Counted from the stretch's first letter, positions 10,480 to 22,038 are shown. The stretch: 64,000 nucleotides of DNA from UPXZ01 sp049840795 (GCA_049840795.1 JASGJK010000044.1:62001-126000); one strand, 5' to 3'. The notes: generated by a model not told the origin, from the sequence alone. Numbers and translations: made by a program.

Positions 10480-11887
10480 ATGATGAAAAGAAAAAACAAC
10501 TTCCAATTCTTGAAGAATATTGTAATAACAGATGTTGCTGCCGAAGGAAAAGCCATCGCCAAAGTAAACGATGTCGTGGTATTCATTCCGTTCGCTGTTC
10601 CCGGCGATGTGGTTGACTTACAAGTTACGCGTAAGAAAAGCAGTTTTATGGAAGCGAAGGTGATAAATTTCGTCAATATTTCTCAAAAAAGAATGGAACC
10701 AGTTTGCGAGCATTTTGGTATTTGTGGAGGATGTAAATGGCAGATTTTACCCTATTCTGAACAGCTTCATTACAAACAAAAAGAGGTGGAAAGCAAATCT
10801 TCGCCGCATAGGGAAAGTGGAACTACCTGAAATTACTCCATCCTTGGAAGTGCAAAAACCAAATTTTATCGAAATAAGTTGGAGTTCACATTTTCTAACA
10901 AGCGGTGGCGTACATTGGAAGAAATCAATTCAAACAAAGAATTTGATACAATGAATGCCGTTGGCTTTCATATTCCGGGAATGTTTGACAAAGTGCTTGA
11001 TGTAAATAAATGTTGGCTACAAGATGATATTCAAAACCAAATACGCAACGAAATACGCGCTTATGCTCTTAGCAATAATCTCACATTCTTTGACTTACGC
11101 GCACAGGAGGGTTTTTTGCGTACAATGATGATACGAACAACTTCCACCGGTGAGTTAATGGTCATTGTGATTTTTTATTATGAAGACAAAACCGAACGTG
11201 AGAAGCTATTACAACACATCGCCGACAAATTTCCACAGATAACCTCGTTGCTGTATGTAATTAACACCAAAGCAAACGATACCATTACCGATCAACAGAT
11301 ACACACGTACAGAGGAAACGACTGTATTGTTGAAGAAATGGAAGGTTTGAAGTTTAAGATAGGTCCGAAATCATTTTATCAGACTAACTCTGAACAAGCT
11401 TATGAATTATATAAAGTAGCCCGAAACTTTGCACAGCTTACGGAAAATGAAGTTGTTTACGATCTTTACACCGGAACCGGAACCATCGCTAATTTTGTAG
11501 CTAAGAAAGCAAAAAAAGTGATTGGCATTGAGTATGTACCCGAAGCCATTGAAGATGCTAAAATTAATTCGGTCATAAACGGAATAGAAAACACCCTTTT
11601 CTTTGCTGGAGATATGAAAGATGTGCTGAGTATCGATTTTATCAACACACACGGCAAGCCGGATGTCATCATCACCGACCCTCCGCGCGCTGGAATGCAC
11701 GAAGATGTGGTAAAAGCCATCCTTTTTGCGGCACCCGAACGCATCGTGTATGTGAGTTGCAATTCTGCGACACAAGCGCGTGATTTGAATCTATTAGATG
11801 AAAAATACAAGGTTACATCGGTACAGCCCGTAGATATGTTTCCACACACATCACGTAGAAAATGTGGTCTTATTGATCAGAAGATAA
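10480..11887 (+). CDS. rlmD: 23S rRNA (uracil-5-)-methyltransferase RlmD/RumA-like, frame-broken
   Basis: A SAM-dependent enzyme that methylates uracil C5 in 23S rRNA. The N-terminal part is a TRAM RNA-binding domain (ITDVAAEGKAIAKVNDVVVF). It is followed by the iron-sulfur cysteines CEHFGICGGCKW, the glutamine motif FYQTNSEQAYELY, the SAM motif DLYTGTGTIANF, the Asp-Pro-Pro motif TDPPRAGMH and the catalytic cysteine in YVSCNSATQARDL. The frame breaks near 10800-10900 and again near 11850. After the second break, the frame ending at 11887 reads HHVENVVLLIRR, the usual end of this family, whereas the uncorrected frame runs on to 11940 with unrelated sequence. About 469 codons. Closely related trmA-type enzymes cannot be fully excluded, but the cysteine cluster favours RlmD. 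Confidence 0.85.
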
Positions 11888-11970
11888 ACTGCTTGAGAGC
11901 TGTTGGAGCAATCCGGATGTTAGCATCCATTCATCATTAGCTCTCTGTTTTTTTATTCGTTGAAACAGTT

Positions 11971-12060
11971 TTATTTTTTGTTCACTCTCCAAACTAATAG
12001 TACGGTGATAAGTGATAATAAGGCTGCTCCTAACCAAAAACACCTTGCCATGGGAAAAAT
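11971..12060 (-). other. Short membrane-like reading frame cut by the IS66 left end
   Basis: On the minus strand the sequence beside the IS66 end reads MARCFWLGAALLSLITVLLV followed by WRVNKK and a stop at 11971. It is one hydrophobic helix with a basic tail, as at the end of a membrane protein. No matching upstream part is visible on the far side of the IS66 element (after 14146), so if it is a remnant, the rest has been lost. Confidence 0.2.
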
Positions 12061-12127
12061 GTAATCCTCCCAAATCAGCCGTATTGCCAACAGCAAACAA
12101 AAGCGAGACCTTTGTCGAAAAAAAGTT

Positions 12128-12472
12128 ATGTTTAGTTTGAACGAAGGAAATCGGTTTGTAGTTTGTTTAAGTGGCGTTGATTTGCGCAAGGGTTTGGACG
12201 GCTTGTGCGGATTGATCCGCTATCTCTCCCTAAGTCCCACCAATGGCGATGTTTATGTTTTTCTAAACAAGCAGCGCACTACCTTGAAGTTGCTTCACTG
12301 GGAGCGTGGCGGTTTTGTAATTTATTACAAGCGGTTGGAAAGCGGGCGTGTCAGTCATAAGATATTCATCGAGGAGGGTGTTGGATTCCGCACGCTTCGG
12401 TGGGATGAATTGGTGCTGCTTATGGAAGGAATAAGTGTGAAAATAAGACGAAGAAAAAGGTATGATTTGTAG
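12128..12472 (+). CDS. tnpB: IS66 accessory protein TnpB (IS66 Orf2-like)
   Basis: 114 residues, intact. It shows the family signature VDLRKGLDGLCGLI near the N-terminus, then DVYVFLNKQRTTLKLLHWE and GGFVIYYKRLESG. It is required together with TnpC for IS66 transposition in the family; its biochemical role is poorly known. It lies 53 bases before tnpC. Confidence 0.9.
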   Translation: MFSLNEGNRFVVCLSGVDLRKGLDGLCGLIRYLSLSPTNGDVYVFLNKQRTTLKLLHWERGGFVIYYKRLESGRVSHKIFIEEGVGFRTLRWDELVLLMEGISVKIRRRKRYDL

Positions 12473-12525
12473 TTGAGATATTTGTATATATCATTGTAAT
12501 TTAGTATCTTTATGGTACAAAAACG

Positions 12526-14069
12526 ATGAAAAAGGCTCAAGGAATATACAGGAAAATGCTCGATTAAAAGAGCTACTCAAGGTCAAGGACGAGCAGCTTC
12601 TTGTCAAAGACGAGCAGCTTGCCCGCAAGAACGAACGGATACTTTATCTGGAGCGCCAGCTATTCGGGCGGCGTTCGGAGAAAAGCCTACCTACTTACCC
12701 TGACGCGCAATTATCGCTATTTGACACGGAACAAGGCTCTGCCGTGCTGGAACAGGAGGCTTCGGTGTTTTCAACGCTGGCAGAGGAGATCAAACAAAAA
12801 GCAGAACAGCGTGTGAATGCTAAAAAATCAAATGCGGTATCACAAAAACGCCCCTATAAAATCCCTGCCGATATTGAAAACCTGGTGAAAGGATCATTCA
12901 TCCTGACGGAATTGATTTGGAAGATGTGATTAAAATAGGCGAGGATGTGAGCGAACGACTGATGGTTGAGCCTTCCAGGTTTTGGGTAGAACGCATTGTC
13001 CGCCCGGTGTACAAAAAGATGCAGGAACAACAGGCCGTTTCTACTATGATTATTCAAGCCCCCCCTCACCCGACCATCCTCCCGGGCTCTATGGCAGGCG
13101 AGTCGCTTCTAAGCCAAATTATCATAGACAAGTTTCTTTACCATTTGCCTGAATATAGGCAAGCCAAACGCTTTAAGGATTTTGGTATAGCGCTTAGCAC
13201 CTCGAGCATCAACCGTTGGGTACACGATGTGGCGGACAAGCTTTATCCGCTTTACCTAGCACAGATGAACCGGGTGCTTGCAACCGATTATATTCAGGTG
13301 GACGAAACAAGCCATTCGATAACCGACCGTTCGGGTTCGGCACGCAAAGGGTATGTCTGGGTAGTTCGTTCGGTGTTGACTCCGGGTGTGTTTTTCCACT
13401 ACGACAAAGGCTCCCGTTCGCAAGATGTGGTTTTAAAAATCCTCAAAGACTACAAAGGGGCACTTCAAACCGATGGTTATGCCGCTTACAGTATTTACGA
13501 AGAAAAACAGGGTGTGTTGCCTTTAGGGTGCCTGGCTCACGTGAGACGCAAGTTCGAGACCGCACTCGCAACTCGCCCCAAGCACAGAAAGCACTCGACT
13601 ACATCGCCCTGCTTTATATGCTCGAGGGCAACCTCAAGGCAGAAGGAGCCGATTACGAACAAATCCGAAAGGAACGGGAACAAAAAGCCTATCCCATATT
13701 ACAAGAGATGGAAAGCTGGATGAAGCAAACCTATGATAACTGCACCCCCAAAAGTCCGCTTGGCAAAGCCATCAGCTATGCGTTCGGCATGTGGCCGCGT
13801 GTGAGCCGCTATTGCAAGGAAGGATATTTCCATATCGACAACAATGGCGTTGAGAATGCCATGGGCCCATTGCGCTGGGACGTAAAAACTACTTATTCTC
13901 CGCAAATGACAGCGGTGCTGAAGACAACTGTATATTCTACACCCTGATTGGAAGTTGTCTCCAGGCAGGCATTGAACCTTATCAATGGCTCAATGCCACA
14001 CTCGAAAAAATCCCAACTCTACAAAATCCGATAGGTTGGGACGAACTTCTCCCAAATAATAACAAATAA
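12526..14069 (+). CDS. tnpC: IS66 transposase TnpC, frame-broken
   Basis: DDE transposase of IS66, about 514 codons if frame breaks near 12550, 12885, 13560 and 13880 are repaired; this is the normal length. Ordered parts: an N-terminal leucine-zipper-like coiled coil with LARKNERILYLERQLFGRRS, a linker domain, then the DDE core with first Asp in YIQVDETSHS, second Asp in LQTDGYAAY and Glu in IDNNGVENA. The C-terminal domain reads DNCIFYTLIGSCLQAGIEPY and LPNNNK before the stop. All parts are present in order, so the transposase may be intact in the cell if the breaks are sequencing errors. Confidence 0.85.
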
Positions 14070-14170
14070 AAAAATAGCCTGCAAGATTTGATAAAATCAA
14101 ACAGGCTGTTTTTTTGAATACTACACGGCTAATTTGGGAGGCTTACGTTTTAATGGTTATTGACATAAAA

Positions 14171-14200
14171 AACGGGCAGAACCATTAAGTTCTGCCCGTT
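14171..14200 (-). terminator. Rho-independent terminator of nifJ
   Basis: A perfect 11-bp stem (AACGGGCAGAA / TTCTGCCCGTT) with an 8-base loop, followed on the minus strand by a run of T (the A-run just before 14171 on the plus strand). It lies 28 bases after the nifJ stop codon and just outside the right end of IS66. Confidence 0.8.
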
Positions 14201-14228
14201 TGCATTCTATCAATTCAGATATCTAAAA

Positions 14229-17200
14229 CTATCCTATCTGAGGTTCTTCTACTTTTTCGTACACTTGCGATGCCATACGTTTGTATCCGGTATAGCGCCA
14301 TTTCGCATTTTCTTCGGCTGCTTTGAAGAGCTCGGCTGCTTCAGCCGGGAATTGTTTTAATAACGATGTGTAACGAACTTCACCCTTCAGGAAGTCTTGG
14401 AATTTATCCCATTGAGGTTCTTTTGAATCGAGTATCATCGGATTTTGACCTTGCGCTTCCAAATCGGGATTGAAACGATATAAATGCCAGTAACCACACT
14501 CCACGGCTAATTTTTGTTCATATTGCGCCTTACCCATTCCCGAACGAAGTCCGTGACTGATACAAGGTGAGTATGCAATAACTACCGATGGTCCATCATA
14601 AGCTTCCGCTTCGCGAATTGCTTTCAGAGCTTGTCCTTGATTAGCTCCCATAGCCACCTGTGCCACATAAACATAACCATACGTAGCAGCAATCATACCT
14701 AAGTCTTTTTTACGTACTCGTTTTCCGGAAGCGGCAAATTTAGCTACGGCGCCTACCGGAGTAGATTTTGAGGCTTGACCACCCGTGTTGGAATATACCT
14801 CGGGTATCCAATACAAGAATATTGATGTTTTTGCCTGATGCTATAACATGATCCAAGCCACCGAAACCGATGTCGTAAGCCCAACCGTCACCACCAATCA
14901 CCCATTGTGATTTTTTCACCAAGTATGGTCTTAATTTCAAAATTTCCTGACAGTATTCGCTACTGTTGGCTTGTACCAAAGGAACGATTTTAGCTTCCAG
15001 TTCAGTCGTTTTATCTCCATCAAAACGGTTAGCAATCCACTCTGTGAAAAGCTCTTTCAAATCATCGGTTACGCTACTGCTTTCAATAGCTTGATTCATC
15101 AGTTTAACGAGTCGATTTTGCATATTTTCTTCGGCAAACACCATTCCGAGTCCGAACTCGGCATTGTCTTCAAACAACGAGTTCCACGCCGGTCCACGAC
15201 CGCTATCGGCAATAGCGTAAGGAGTTGAAGGCGCCGAAGCCGAATAAATAGAGCTACATCCCGTAGCATTCGCCACCATTGACGTTCGCCAAACAATTGT
15301 GTAACTAATTTTACATAAGGTGTTTCGCCACAACCGGAACAAGCTCCCGAGAACTCAAACAATGGAGTAGCAAGCTGCGAGTTTTTCACATTCGCTTTTA
15401 CATCTACTAATTGTTGTTTTGTCTTCACATTGTCTATACAGAAATCCCAGTTATCCTGATTTGGATATTGAGATTCGATGGTTTTCATTTCAAGCGCTTT
15501 GCCGTTTTTGTTTCCGGGACAAACATCCACGCAGTTACCACAGTCCATACAGTCAAGTACATCTACCTGAATACGAAACTGCATACCTTCAAACTGCTTG
15601 CCGTTAGCTTTAATGGTATCTTTGAAGGGCGCCTTTGCCAATTCTTCCGCATCTAATACAAACGGACGTATGGAAGCATCAGGGCAAACATAAGCACATT
15701 GGTTACATTGAATACAGTTTGCCGAAGTCCATTCGGGAACGAATACCGGCCACACCACGTTTTTCGTATTTTGTAGTTCCCTGCATCCAAGTTCCGTCTT
15801 CACGACCTTTGAATACAGATACGGGCGAATCGTCACCGGCTTGTGCGTTTATCGGACGAACAATATCTTTAATAAAAGCAGGTACAATATCCGTTACTAC
15901 CGCTTCATCATTCAGCTCTGCCCATTCGGCAGGAATTTCTACTTTTTGTATTCCCACCGCGGTCAACAGCGGCATAGTTTTTATTAACAATATCTTCTCC
16001 TTTTTTTCCGTACGATTTATTGATGGCATATTTTAGTTTTTCCACCGCCAATTCGTAAGGGATAACATTGGTAATTTTGAAGAAAGCTGATTGAAGGATT
16101 GTATTGGTGCGGTTTCCTAAACCTATTTCGTGCGCAATATCTGTAGCATTAATAATATACAAACTGATATTATTTTTAGCTGAAATGTTTTTTTCACATT
16201 TACAGGAAGATGTTGTTTAACTTCATCTTCGTTCCAAACAGTATTCAACAAAAATGTTCCGTTTTTTTTCAATCCTTTGGTCACATCATACAATTTCAGA
16301 TATGCCTGCACGTGACAAGCTACAAAATCAGGAGTAGTTACCAAATATGTGGAACGAATGGGATGGTCGCCAAAGCGAAGGTGAGAACATGTGAAACCAC
16401 CCAATTTTTTAGAATCGTAAGCGAAATAAGCTTGACTGTATTTGTTGGTGTTGTCACCGATAATTTTGATAGAATTTTTATTTGCTCCCACAGTACCATC
16501 AGCACCTAAACCATAAAATTTGGCTTCATAAACACCGGCGCTTCCTAATGAAATTTCTTCTTCAAGTGGAAGGGAGGTGAATGTAATATCATCAACAATA
16601 CCGACTGTGAAACGGTTTCTTGGTGTAGGTAACGCTAAGTTTTTGTAAACTGCCAAAACTTGTGCCGGTGTAAAATCTTTAGAAGACAAACCATAGCGAC
16701 CACCAACAACGAGCGGTTGATTTTCAGCTCCGTAAAGCACATCTTTTACATCCAAATAAAGCGGTTCTCCGTTAGCACCCGGTTCTTTAGTGCGATCAAG
16801 CACACAAATGCGTTTTGCCGTTTTAGGCAATACGGCAAGGAAGTGCTTTGCTGAGAACGGACGATACAAATGCACGGAAATCAATCCTACTTTTTTCACC
16901 TTTCTCAACTAAATAATCAATCCCTTCGCGGATAGCTTCGGTAGCGGAACCCATTGCAATAACAACACGGTCGGCATCCGGCGCTCCGTAATAATCAAAT
17001 AAACCGTATTTACGGCCGGTAATTTCGGCTAATTTATTGATATAATCTTCCACTACTTCAGGAATAACATCATAAAACGGATTGGAGGCTTCGCGTGATT
17101 GGAAATAAATATCCGGATTTTGTGCCGTTCCTCTACTACCGGATTAAACGGGCTTAATGCTCTATCACGAAACGCTTGTAAAGCGTCATGATGAATAAGA

Positions 17201-17785
17201 CCAATTACGGCATCCTGATCTATTTCTTCTATTTTCTGAATTTCGTGAGAAGTACGAAATCCATCAAAGAAATGTACGAAAGGTACACGTGTTTTAATTG
17301 CAGCCAAGTGTGCTACGGCAGCCAAATCCATCACTTCTTGTACCGATCCTGTGGCAAATAACGCACAGCCGGTTTGACGCACAGCCATAACATCTTGATG
17401 GTCACCGAAAATTGAGAGTGCCTGCGCCGCAATAGCTCGTGCGGAAGACATGAAAAACTCCCGGCAGTAATTCACCTGCCATTTTATACATATTCGGTAT
17501 CATCAGCAATAAACCCTGAGAAGCTGTAAATGTGGTGGTTAAGGCACCAGCTTGTAACGAACCGTGCATTGCCGCAGCAGCGCCGGCTTCGGATTGCATT
17601 TCCTGCACTTGTACGATTTCGCCATACATATTCTTACGCCCGGTGGCAGCCCATTCATCTACGTATTCTGCCATCGTAGAAGAGGGCGTGATTGGATAAA
17701 TGGCAGCTACTTCGCTAAACATATAAGCTATATGCGATGCAGCCTGATTTCCATCACAGGTTAAAAATTTTTTTGTTTGAGCCAT
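14229..17785 (-). CDS. nifJ: Pyruvate:ferredoxin (flavodoxin) oxidoreductase, frame-broken
   Basis: Cytosolic homodimeric PFOR: pyruvate + CoA + oxidised ferredoxin gives acetyl-CoA, CO2 and reduced ferredoxin, central to anaerobic metabolism. It starts at 17785 (MAQTKKFLTCDGNQAASHIA) and spans about 1,185 codons, the expected single-chain length. In order: domain I with YPITPSSTMAE, domain II, the gamma-type domain (GLGADGTVGANKNSIKIIG), two 4Fe-4S ferredoxin motifs (CIQCNQCAYVCPDASIRPF and CMDCGNCVDVCPGNKNG), and the TPP domain with the third-cluster cysteines CSGCGETPY and the GDGWAYDIGFGGLDH motif. At least eight frame changes occur, yet no domain is missing; I attribute them to indel errors. 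Confidence 0.9.
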
Positions 17786-17850
17786 TTTATTATTTTGTTA
17801 AATAGTTAATTGTTTTATTCTCAAAATCATTCTTTTTCCACTATGCGGGA

Positions 17851-19035
17851 TTAATAAAGAAATCCGAACAGCCAAAGTGGTATTTTGTTTCTGTATCCCA
17901 CAAGCATATTGTCCACAGCAAAAACCAATTTCATCGCGGGTTTGTTTTTACCTGCCTCACTTTTCAGGTATTTAATATTAAACAAATTATCAACAAAAAA
18001 GTCTCCTTGTTGTTTTCCGAGATTAATTCGATGCCGATATTGGAGCGTGTTGTAAAGAAATGTTTTTGCTTCATTGTCTTTATCCACCTCCTTTATCGAT
18101 AAAGCATGCATTAAGTTTGTATTTTGCAAATAAAGCATCTTCGGTTTTTTTGGAAAACTTTCACCGGCAGTATATAGCAAATTTATCAAACGTGCATCTT
18201 GCAGATATTTTATATAGTTCATTACCGTTAGCCTTGAGGTCTCTATTTCGTCACTCAATTGGCTAACATTTAAAGAACTGGGAGAATTTTCCAAAATAAT
18301 ATAAAGTAACTTTCTGATTTTTGACAAATACTTGATATCGATTTGCTTGATTAATAAAATATCTACCTCAAGCATCATATTCATCGTTTTTAGTAAATTC
18401 TCCGAATAGTTTCTATTTTCTAAATAAAACGGATAATACCCGTGATGCAGGTATGAAGCAAAATGTACTAACGGATTTACCGTTTTACAGATTCTTTCGG
18501 CAATTCTTTCGTGATCGCTCAATATTTCCGTCAATGTATAAGACTTAAGGCTTAAGCCCGTCTGTAGATTCAGGTATTCTCTGAACGAAAATCCTCTTAA
18601 ATGATACGGCGTTATTATATCTTGTAAGTCTTCATTATCTTCAACCAAACGCATCACAGAAGATCCGGTAAAAACAATTTGCAGGTTGGGGAAAGTATCG
18701 TAACAATAGCGCAACTCTTTAGACCAGTTTTCATATTTGAATAGTTGGTCTAACAGCAGCACTTGCCCTCCCTTATTATAAAATTCTTCGGCAAATTCGG
18801 TAAGTGAATGACCGGCAAAATAAAAATTATTGAAATTCACATACAGACAATCGCGGTCAATTGCACCAAAACGTTCTTTGGCGAATTGTAACAAAAATGT
18901 GGTTTTCCCCACGCCACGACTCCCTTTTATTCCGATAAGTCGTTTTGTCCAATCAATTTCATCCATCAATAAACGTCGTACAGATGAATTGACATTTTCT
19001 ACCAAATGCAGGTGTGTTTTATAGAAAGGTTCCAT
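17851..19035 (-). CDS. AAA-type ATPase with C-terminal DUF4143-like region
   Basis: 394 residues, intact. The N-terminal P-loop ATPase domain has Walker A GSRGVGKTTF (about residues 37-46), Walker B GGQVLLLDQL and a sensor-like IVFTGSS. The C-terminal half contains a winged-helix segment (SSLNVSQLSDEIETSRLTVM) and a nuclease-like DUF4143 tail. This AAA_14/DUF4143 family is common in anaerobes as solitary genes of unknown function. The gene is 65 bases upstream of nifJ on the same strand, but has its own promoter and palindrome (19056-19107), so I do not infer a link to PFOR. Confidence 0.8.
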   Translation of the reverse strand: MEPFYKTHLHLVENVNSSVRRLLMDEIDWTKRLIGIKGSRGVGKTTFLLQFAKERFGAIDRDCLYVNFNNFYFAGHSLTEFAEEFYNKGGQVLLLDQLFKYENWSKELRYCYDTFPNLQIVFTGSSVMRLVEDNEDLQDIITPYHLRGFSFREYLNLQTGLSLKSYTLTEILSDHERIAERICKTVNPLVHFASYLHHGYYPFYLENRNYSENLLKTMNMMLEVDILLIKQIDIKYLSKIRKLLYIILENSPSSLNVSQLSDEIETSRLTVMNYIKYLQDARLINLLYTAGESFPKKPKMLYLQNTNLMHALSIKEVDKDNEAKTFLYNTLQYRHRINLGKQQGDFFVDNLFNIKYLKSEAGKNKPAMKLVFAVDNMLVGYRNKIPLWLFGFLY

Positions 19036-19055
19036 TTTAATCTAAATTTCATCTA

Positions 19056-19107
19056 CAAAAATAGTATAAATATTTCAATTTTGCAAACTCGACTTTGCAA
19101 AATTGAA
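19056..19107 (-). promoter_or_regulatory. Promoter with palindromic operator candidate for the AAA ATPase gene
   Basis: On the minus strand, TTG (19086-19084) and a perfect TAnnTTTG box (TATTTTTG, 19063-19056) are separated by 20 bases. A perfect 14-bp inverted repeat (TTCAATTTTGCAAA at 19074-19087, its complement at 19094-19107, 6-base centre) covers the -33 box. This geometry fits a repressor site. The winged-helix in the ATPase itself is one candidate for the binder. Confidence 0.55.
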
Positions 19108-19179
19108 CAAAAATAACAATTATTCATTTATTATTCTATCCGTACCCATCCGAACGTCAACTAAAATCAGCCGGCATTG

Positions 19180-19656
19180 CTAATTAAGTAGAGTGAGTGT
19201 GTTATTTCTGTAGTGCATCAATAAAAGTATGGACAGCTTCAACATTTCCGCTTTTGACTGAATATGCTTTTCCGCCGGAACAATGCGTTCGTAGGGTTTC
19301 CAGTAATCCGTTGCAATTGTGCCATTTCGTGATGCTTTATTTCGTTCCGGAATTCTTCTGCCGTCCTGTTTCCCCTATCGCCAATAACGAAGTTGGTGAA
19401 TCTTTTGCCAAATCGATCAACAGTAATCCAATTCAAAACAGATACGTTGCTTACACCTAAAAAACGACCGATAGACCGAAAACCCAAGCCTTCCAGATAT
19501 AAATGAAGGGCTTGTTTTTTTCATTGATGTTGGTTTGGCTGTAGATTTTAGTTCTACGGTATATTTGTAATGGCAATCCTTACATTTATAACGTTTCACC
19601 CCCTTGACTAAGCCGTCTTTATTGCGTTTCTCGCTTGAACATCTTGGACAATTCAT
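19180..19656 (-). pseudogene. IS1-family transposase remnant with internal deletion
   Basis: It begins with the IS1 zinc-finger domain (MNCPRCSSEKRNKDGLVKGV, then YKCKDCHYKYTV). After a frame break it continues with the helix-turn-helix (LEGLGFRSIGRFLGVSNVSV). It then jumps directly to the catalytic half (VDRFGKRFTNFVIGDRG and ATDYWKPYERIVPAEKHIQS), so the segment that normally lies between is missing. The end is also altered after HIQSKAE. Imperfect terminal repeats may be present (AATCAGCCGGCATTGC near 19165 and ggcaatcctgttaaaatta near 19695). The element is dead. Confidence 0.75.
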
Positions 19657-19864
19657 AGTTTTTTCATCAAAAACAGCAAAACTCTATTTAATTGGCAATC
19701 CTGTTAAAATTACCACAGTTGCTTTTTATTTCAAAAACACACAAACAACCCCGTGTATTATTTAAAAAATATACCTTATTCCCAACTTTGAGATAAAAAT
19801 CACAAACCAATTCCAATAGAAAATTACGCTATTTTTTGCGTTTATTTCGATCACTAATGAACGA

Positions 19865-20834
19865 TTATACGTTTTTCAATAAATTATCCAATACCGGATA
19901 TTTTTCTAACAGTTTGTTTTTTCTTTTTTCTCTGTTTTCTACAAACAAACGATATTCTGCCGTGTGTGGATGCATCGGACGGTGATTATAATCGGAGCGC
20001 AATTGCTCCAATTCTCTTTTTAGTTGAAGAGTATCTTTATCAAAAAATGTTTCGGAAAAACATTGCCAAATATATTTTATTGCCGTTTCGGAAGGATGGA
20101 GCATATCTTGTGCATAAAAACGGTAGTCTCGCAATTCGTCCATCTGAATTTCGTATGCCGGAAAATAATGAACGAAAGAAAAACGCCGACACAGATTTTC
20201 AATAGACAGATGGAGCGCGGCTTTACTTACATTATTCTCGTGTGCACCGTCTTTCCAGTGGCAGATAGGACTCACCGTAAATATCACTTCCAAAGCAGGA
20301 ATTTTGTTTTTCAGTCGGGTGAGCAGGGTATTAAATTCATCACTGATTTCTTCCACACTCAATCGCCGCCGTTTAAATCTCTTTGATCGCAATATTATGG
20401 CAATTGGCAACTATCTCTCCACTTTTTTCATCTTCATACACCCAAGCAGTACCGAGTGTTATGAGTAAAAAACGTGTTTTTTTCAAAAAATCGATCGCCG
20501 TTGTCGTGCTGCTATTTATTTTTTCAAGGCACTCATTTTGAGTAGCTCCCGAAAATAAACTACTATGCGAAAAACTACTCCAAAGAAATTGATATTCAAA
20601 CACATCATCGATGGAAAAAGTGTGTTCATCCATTAATGTTTCAAGCGATTTGCTTACAGACAACGGATTGTACAATACCCCGAACGGATTGATATTTACC
20701 TGAAAAAAAGCATTGTCGAGTTTCGATCCTATATTTTCGGAAAAACACGAGCCCAATGCCATCAACTTATCATTGTAAGTTATTTTCACCGGTGATTGCA
20801 GTATATTTATTTTTGTTGTAAACACGTTTAACAT
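19865..20834 (-). CDS. GSCFA-domain protein, one frameshift
   Basis: Member of the GSCFA family, named for its N-terminal motif, seen here as LGSCFSENIG (about residue 27). Other parts are NPFGVLYNP and LITLGTAWVYED, and in the second half KRRRLSVEEI, VSPICHWKDG and FYAQDMLHPSE. The last resembles the Asp-His pair of SGNH/GDSL hydrolases, to which the family is related. About 323 codons with one frame change near 20390 (after ANCHN). It follows the dipeptide epimerase gene by 18 bases, so it is probably in the same transcription unit as the murein-peptide genes. The biochemical function is not established. Confidence 0.8.
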
Positions 20835-20852
20835 CTATCTGAACAAAGTACT

Positions 20853-21997
20853 TTACCGACCATTACGACTCACTCCTATTCCGGGCAAATTTGTAGGAAT
20901 AATTCTGCCGTCGTTTAATTTTGAACCGCTAAAGGCATCATTCTTAATCAGTAAGGCGCCATCTAAATCGGCAAAGTCCATTCCGGGAGATAATTGTGAT
21001 GCTGCCGAAATGGCACATGAAGTTTCTGTCATGCAACCTATCATTACCTTCATTCCCAGCGCCTGTGCAACATTACGCATCTGCCACGCTTCACGCATTC
21101 CGGTACATTTCATCAGTTAAATATTTATACCTGAAAAAACTCCTTTCAAACGTTCCACATCGCGTAATCGCTGACATGATTCATCGGCAAAAATTGGCAA
21201 CGGACTTTCTTCCGTCAACCAAGCTATCGGTTCGAGATTGTATTTTTTCATCGGCTGTTCTACCATCACCACTCCTTTTTCTTTTAGCCAAAAGATCATA
21301 TCTAATGCCTGATGTTTGTCTTTCCAGCCCTGATTAGCGTCAACAGCCAGTGGAAGATTGGTAATAGAGCGTACCGCTTCGATAATTCGCTTGTCATCGG
21401 CAGTACCTAATTTCACTTTCAGCATCTTGAATTGCCCTTCCACTTCTTTTATTTTTTCACGAATTACCTCGTCCGTATCAATGCCTATGGTGAACGTAGT
21501 GTTGGGGATATTGTCGGTATTCAGCCCCCACATTTTATACCAAGGAGATCCAATAATTTTCCCTGCCAAATCATGCAACGCAATATCCACCGATGCTTTT
21601 GCCGCTGTATTATTTTGGCCATGGAATCTATATATTGCAGTATCTCTTCTATTTTCAGCGGGTCGTTAAAACCAGACAGATCTACTTTTTTTAAAAATTC
21701 AGCAACAGATGCCTGTGTTTCACCTAAATACGGAGGCAGTGATGCCTCACCATAGCCTACAACGCCATCGTATTCAATGGTTGTTAAAACCACAGGGGTT
21801 GTTTTGCGAGAATAGTTGGAAATGTTGAAAGCGTGTTTCAGTTCCAAATTATAGGATTGCCAACTCAGTTTCATTTTTCCTGTAAAATTAGGTTTTGATT
21901 TTTGAGTAATAACATTTGCCATAGCCGACAAATCGAGCATACTCAAGCTACCTATTACCGTTAAGTTTTTTAAAAGTTCCCGTCTGTTTTGTGCCAT
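20853..21997 (-). CDS. Dipeptide (L-Ala-D/L-Glu) epimerase, enolase superfamily, frame-broken
   Basis: Probably epimerises L-Ala-D-Glu from murein to L-Ala-L-Glu. The barrel shows the superfamily residues: the KVKLG lysine motif, metal ligands in AVDANQGW, VEQPM and FADESC, and the second base lysine in GINIK, which spans a frame break near 21115. A second break lies near 21590. About 381 codons. The N-terminus (NRRELLKNL followed by a hydrophobic stretch to SAMA) looks like a twin-arginine export signal, unusual for the cytoplasmic Enterobacteria homologue and suggesting the periplasm. The NlpC/P60 gene 41 bases upstream would release its substrate. Substrate identity is an inference from context and family. 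Confidence 0.8.
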
Positions 21998-22038
21998 AAA
22001 ATTATATGTTTTTAATACAATATATAACTTTCATCAAT

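Larger units (their letters stand above)
12061..14146 (+). mobile_element. IS66-family insertion sequence
   Basis: A 2,086-bp element bounded by inverted repeats: GTAATCCTCCCAAATCAGCC at the left and the complement of GTAAGCCTCCCAAATTAGCC at the right. It contains tnpB and tnpC, but no tnpA was seen. A terminator-like hairpin (AGCCTG...CAGGCT followed by T7) lies between tnpC and the right end. The 8 bases flanking the two ends (GGAAAAAT and GTTTTAAT) do not match, so the usual 8-bp target duplication is absent. The right-end sequence recurs as a miniature element at 27922-28015. Confidence 0.85.

Noticed and set aside
11888..11940. Extension of RlmD to the stop at 11940
   Set aside because: The frame ending at 11887 gives the family-typical HHVENVVLLI ending; the longer one results from a one-base shift near 11850.
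12128..14069. Programmed frameshifting in the IS66 genes
   Set aside because: The frame changes are several, scattered and not at slippery motifs; IS66 does not use programmed frameshifting in tnpC.
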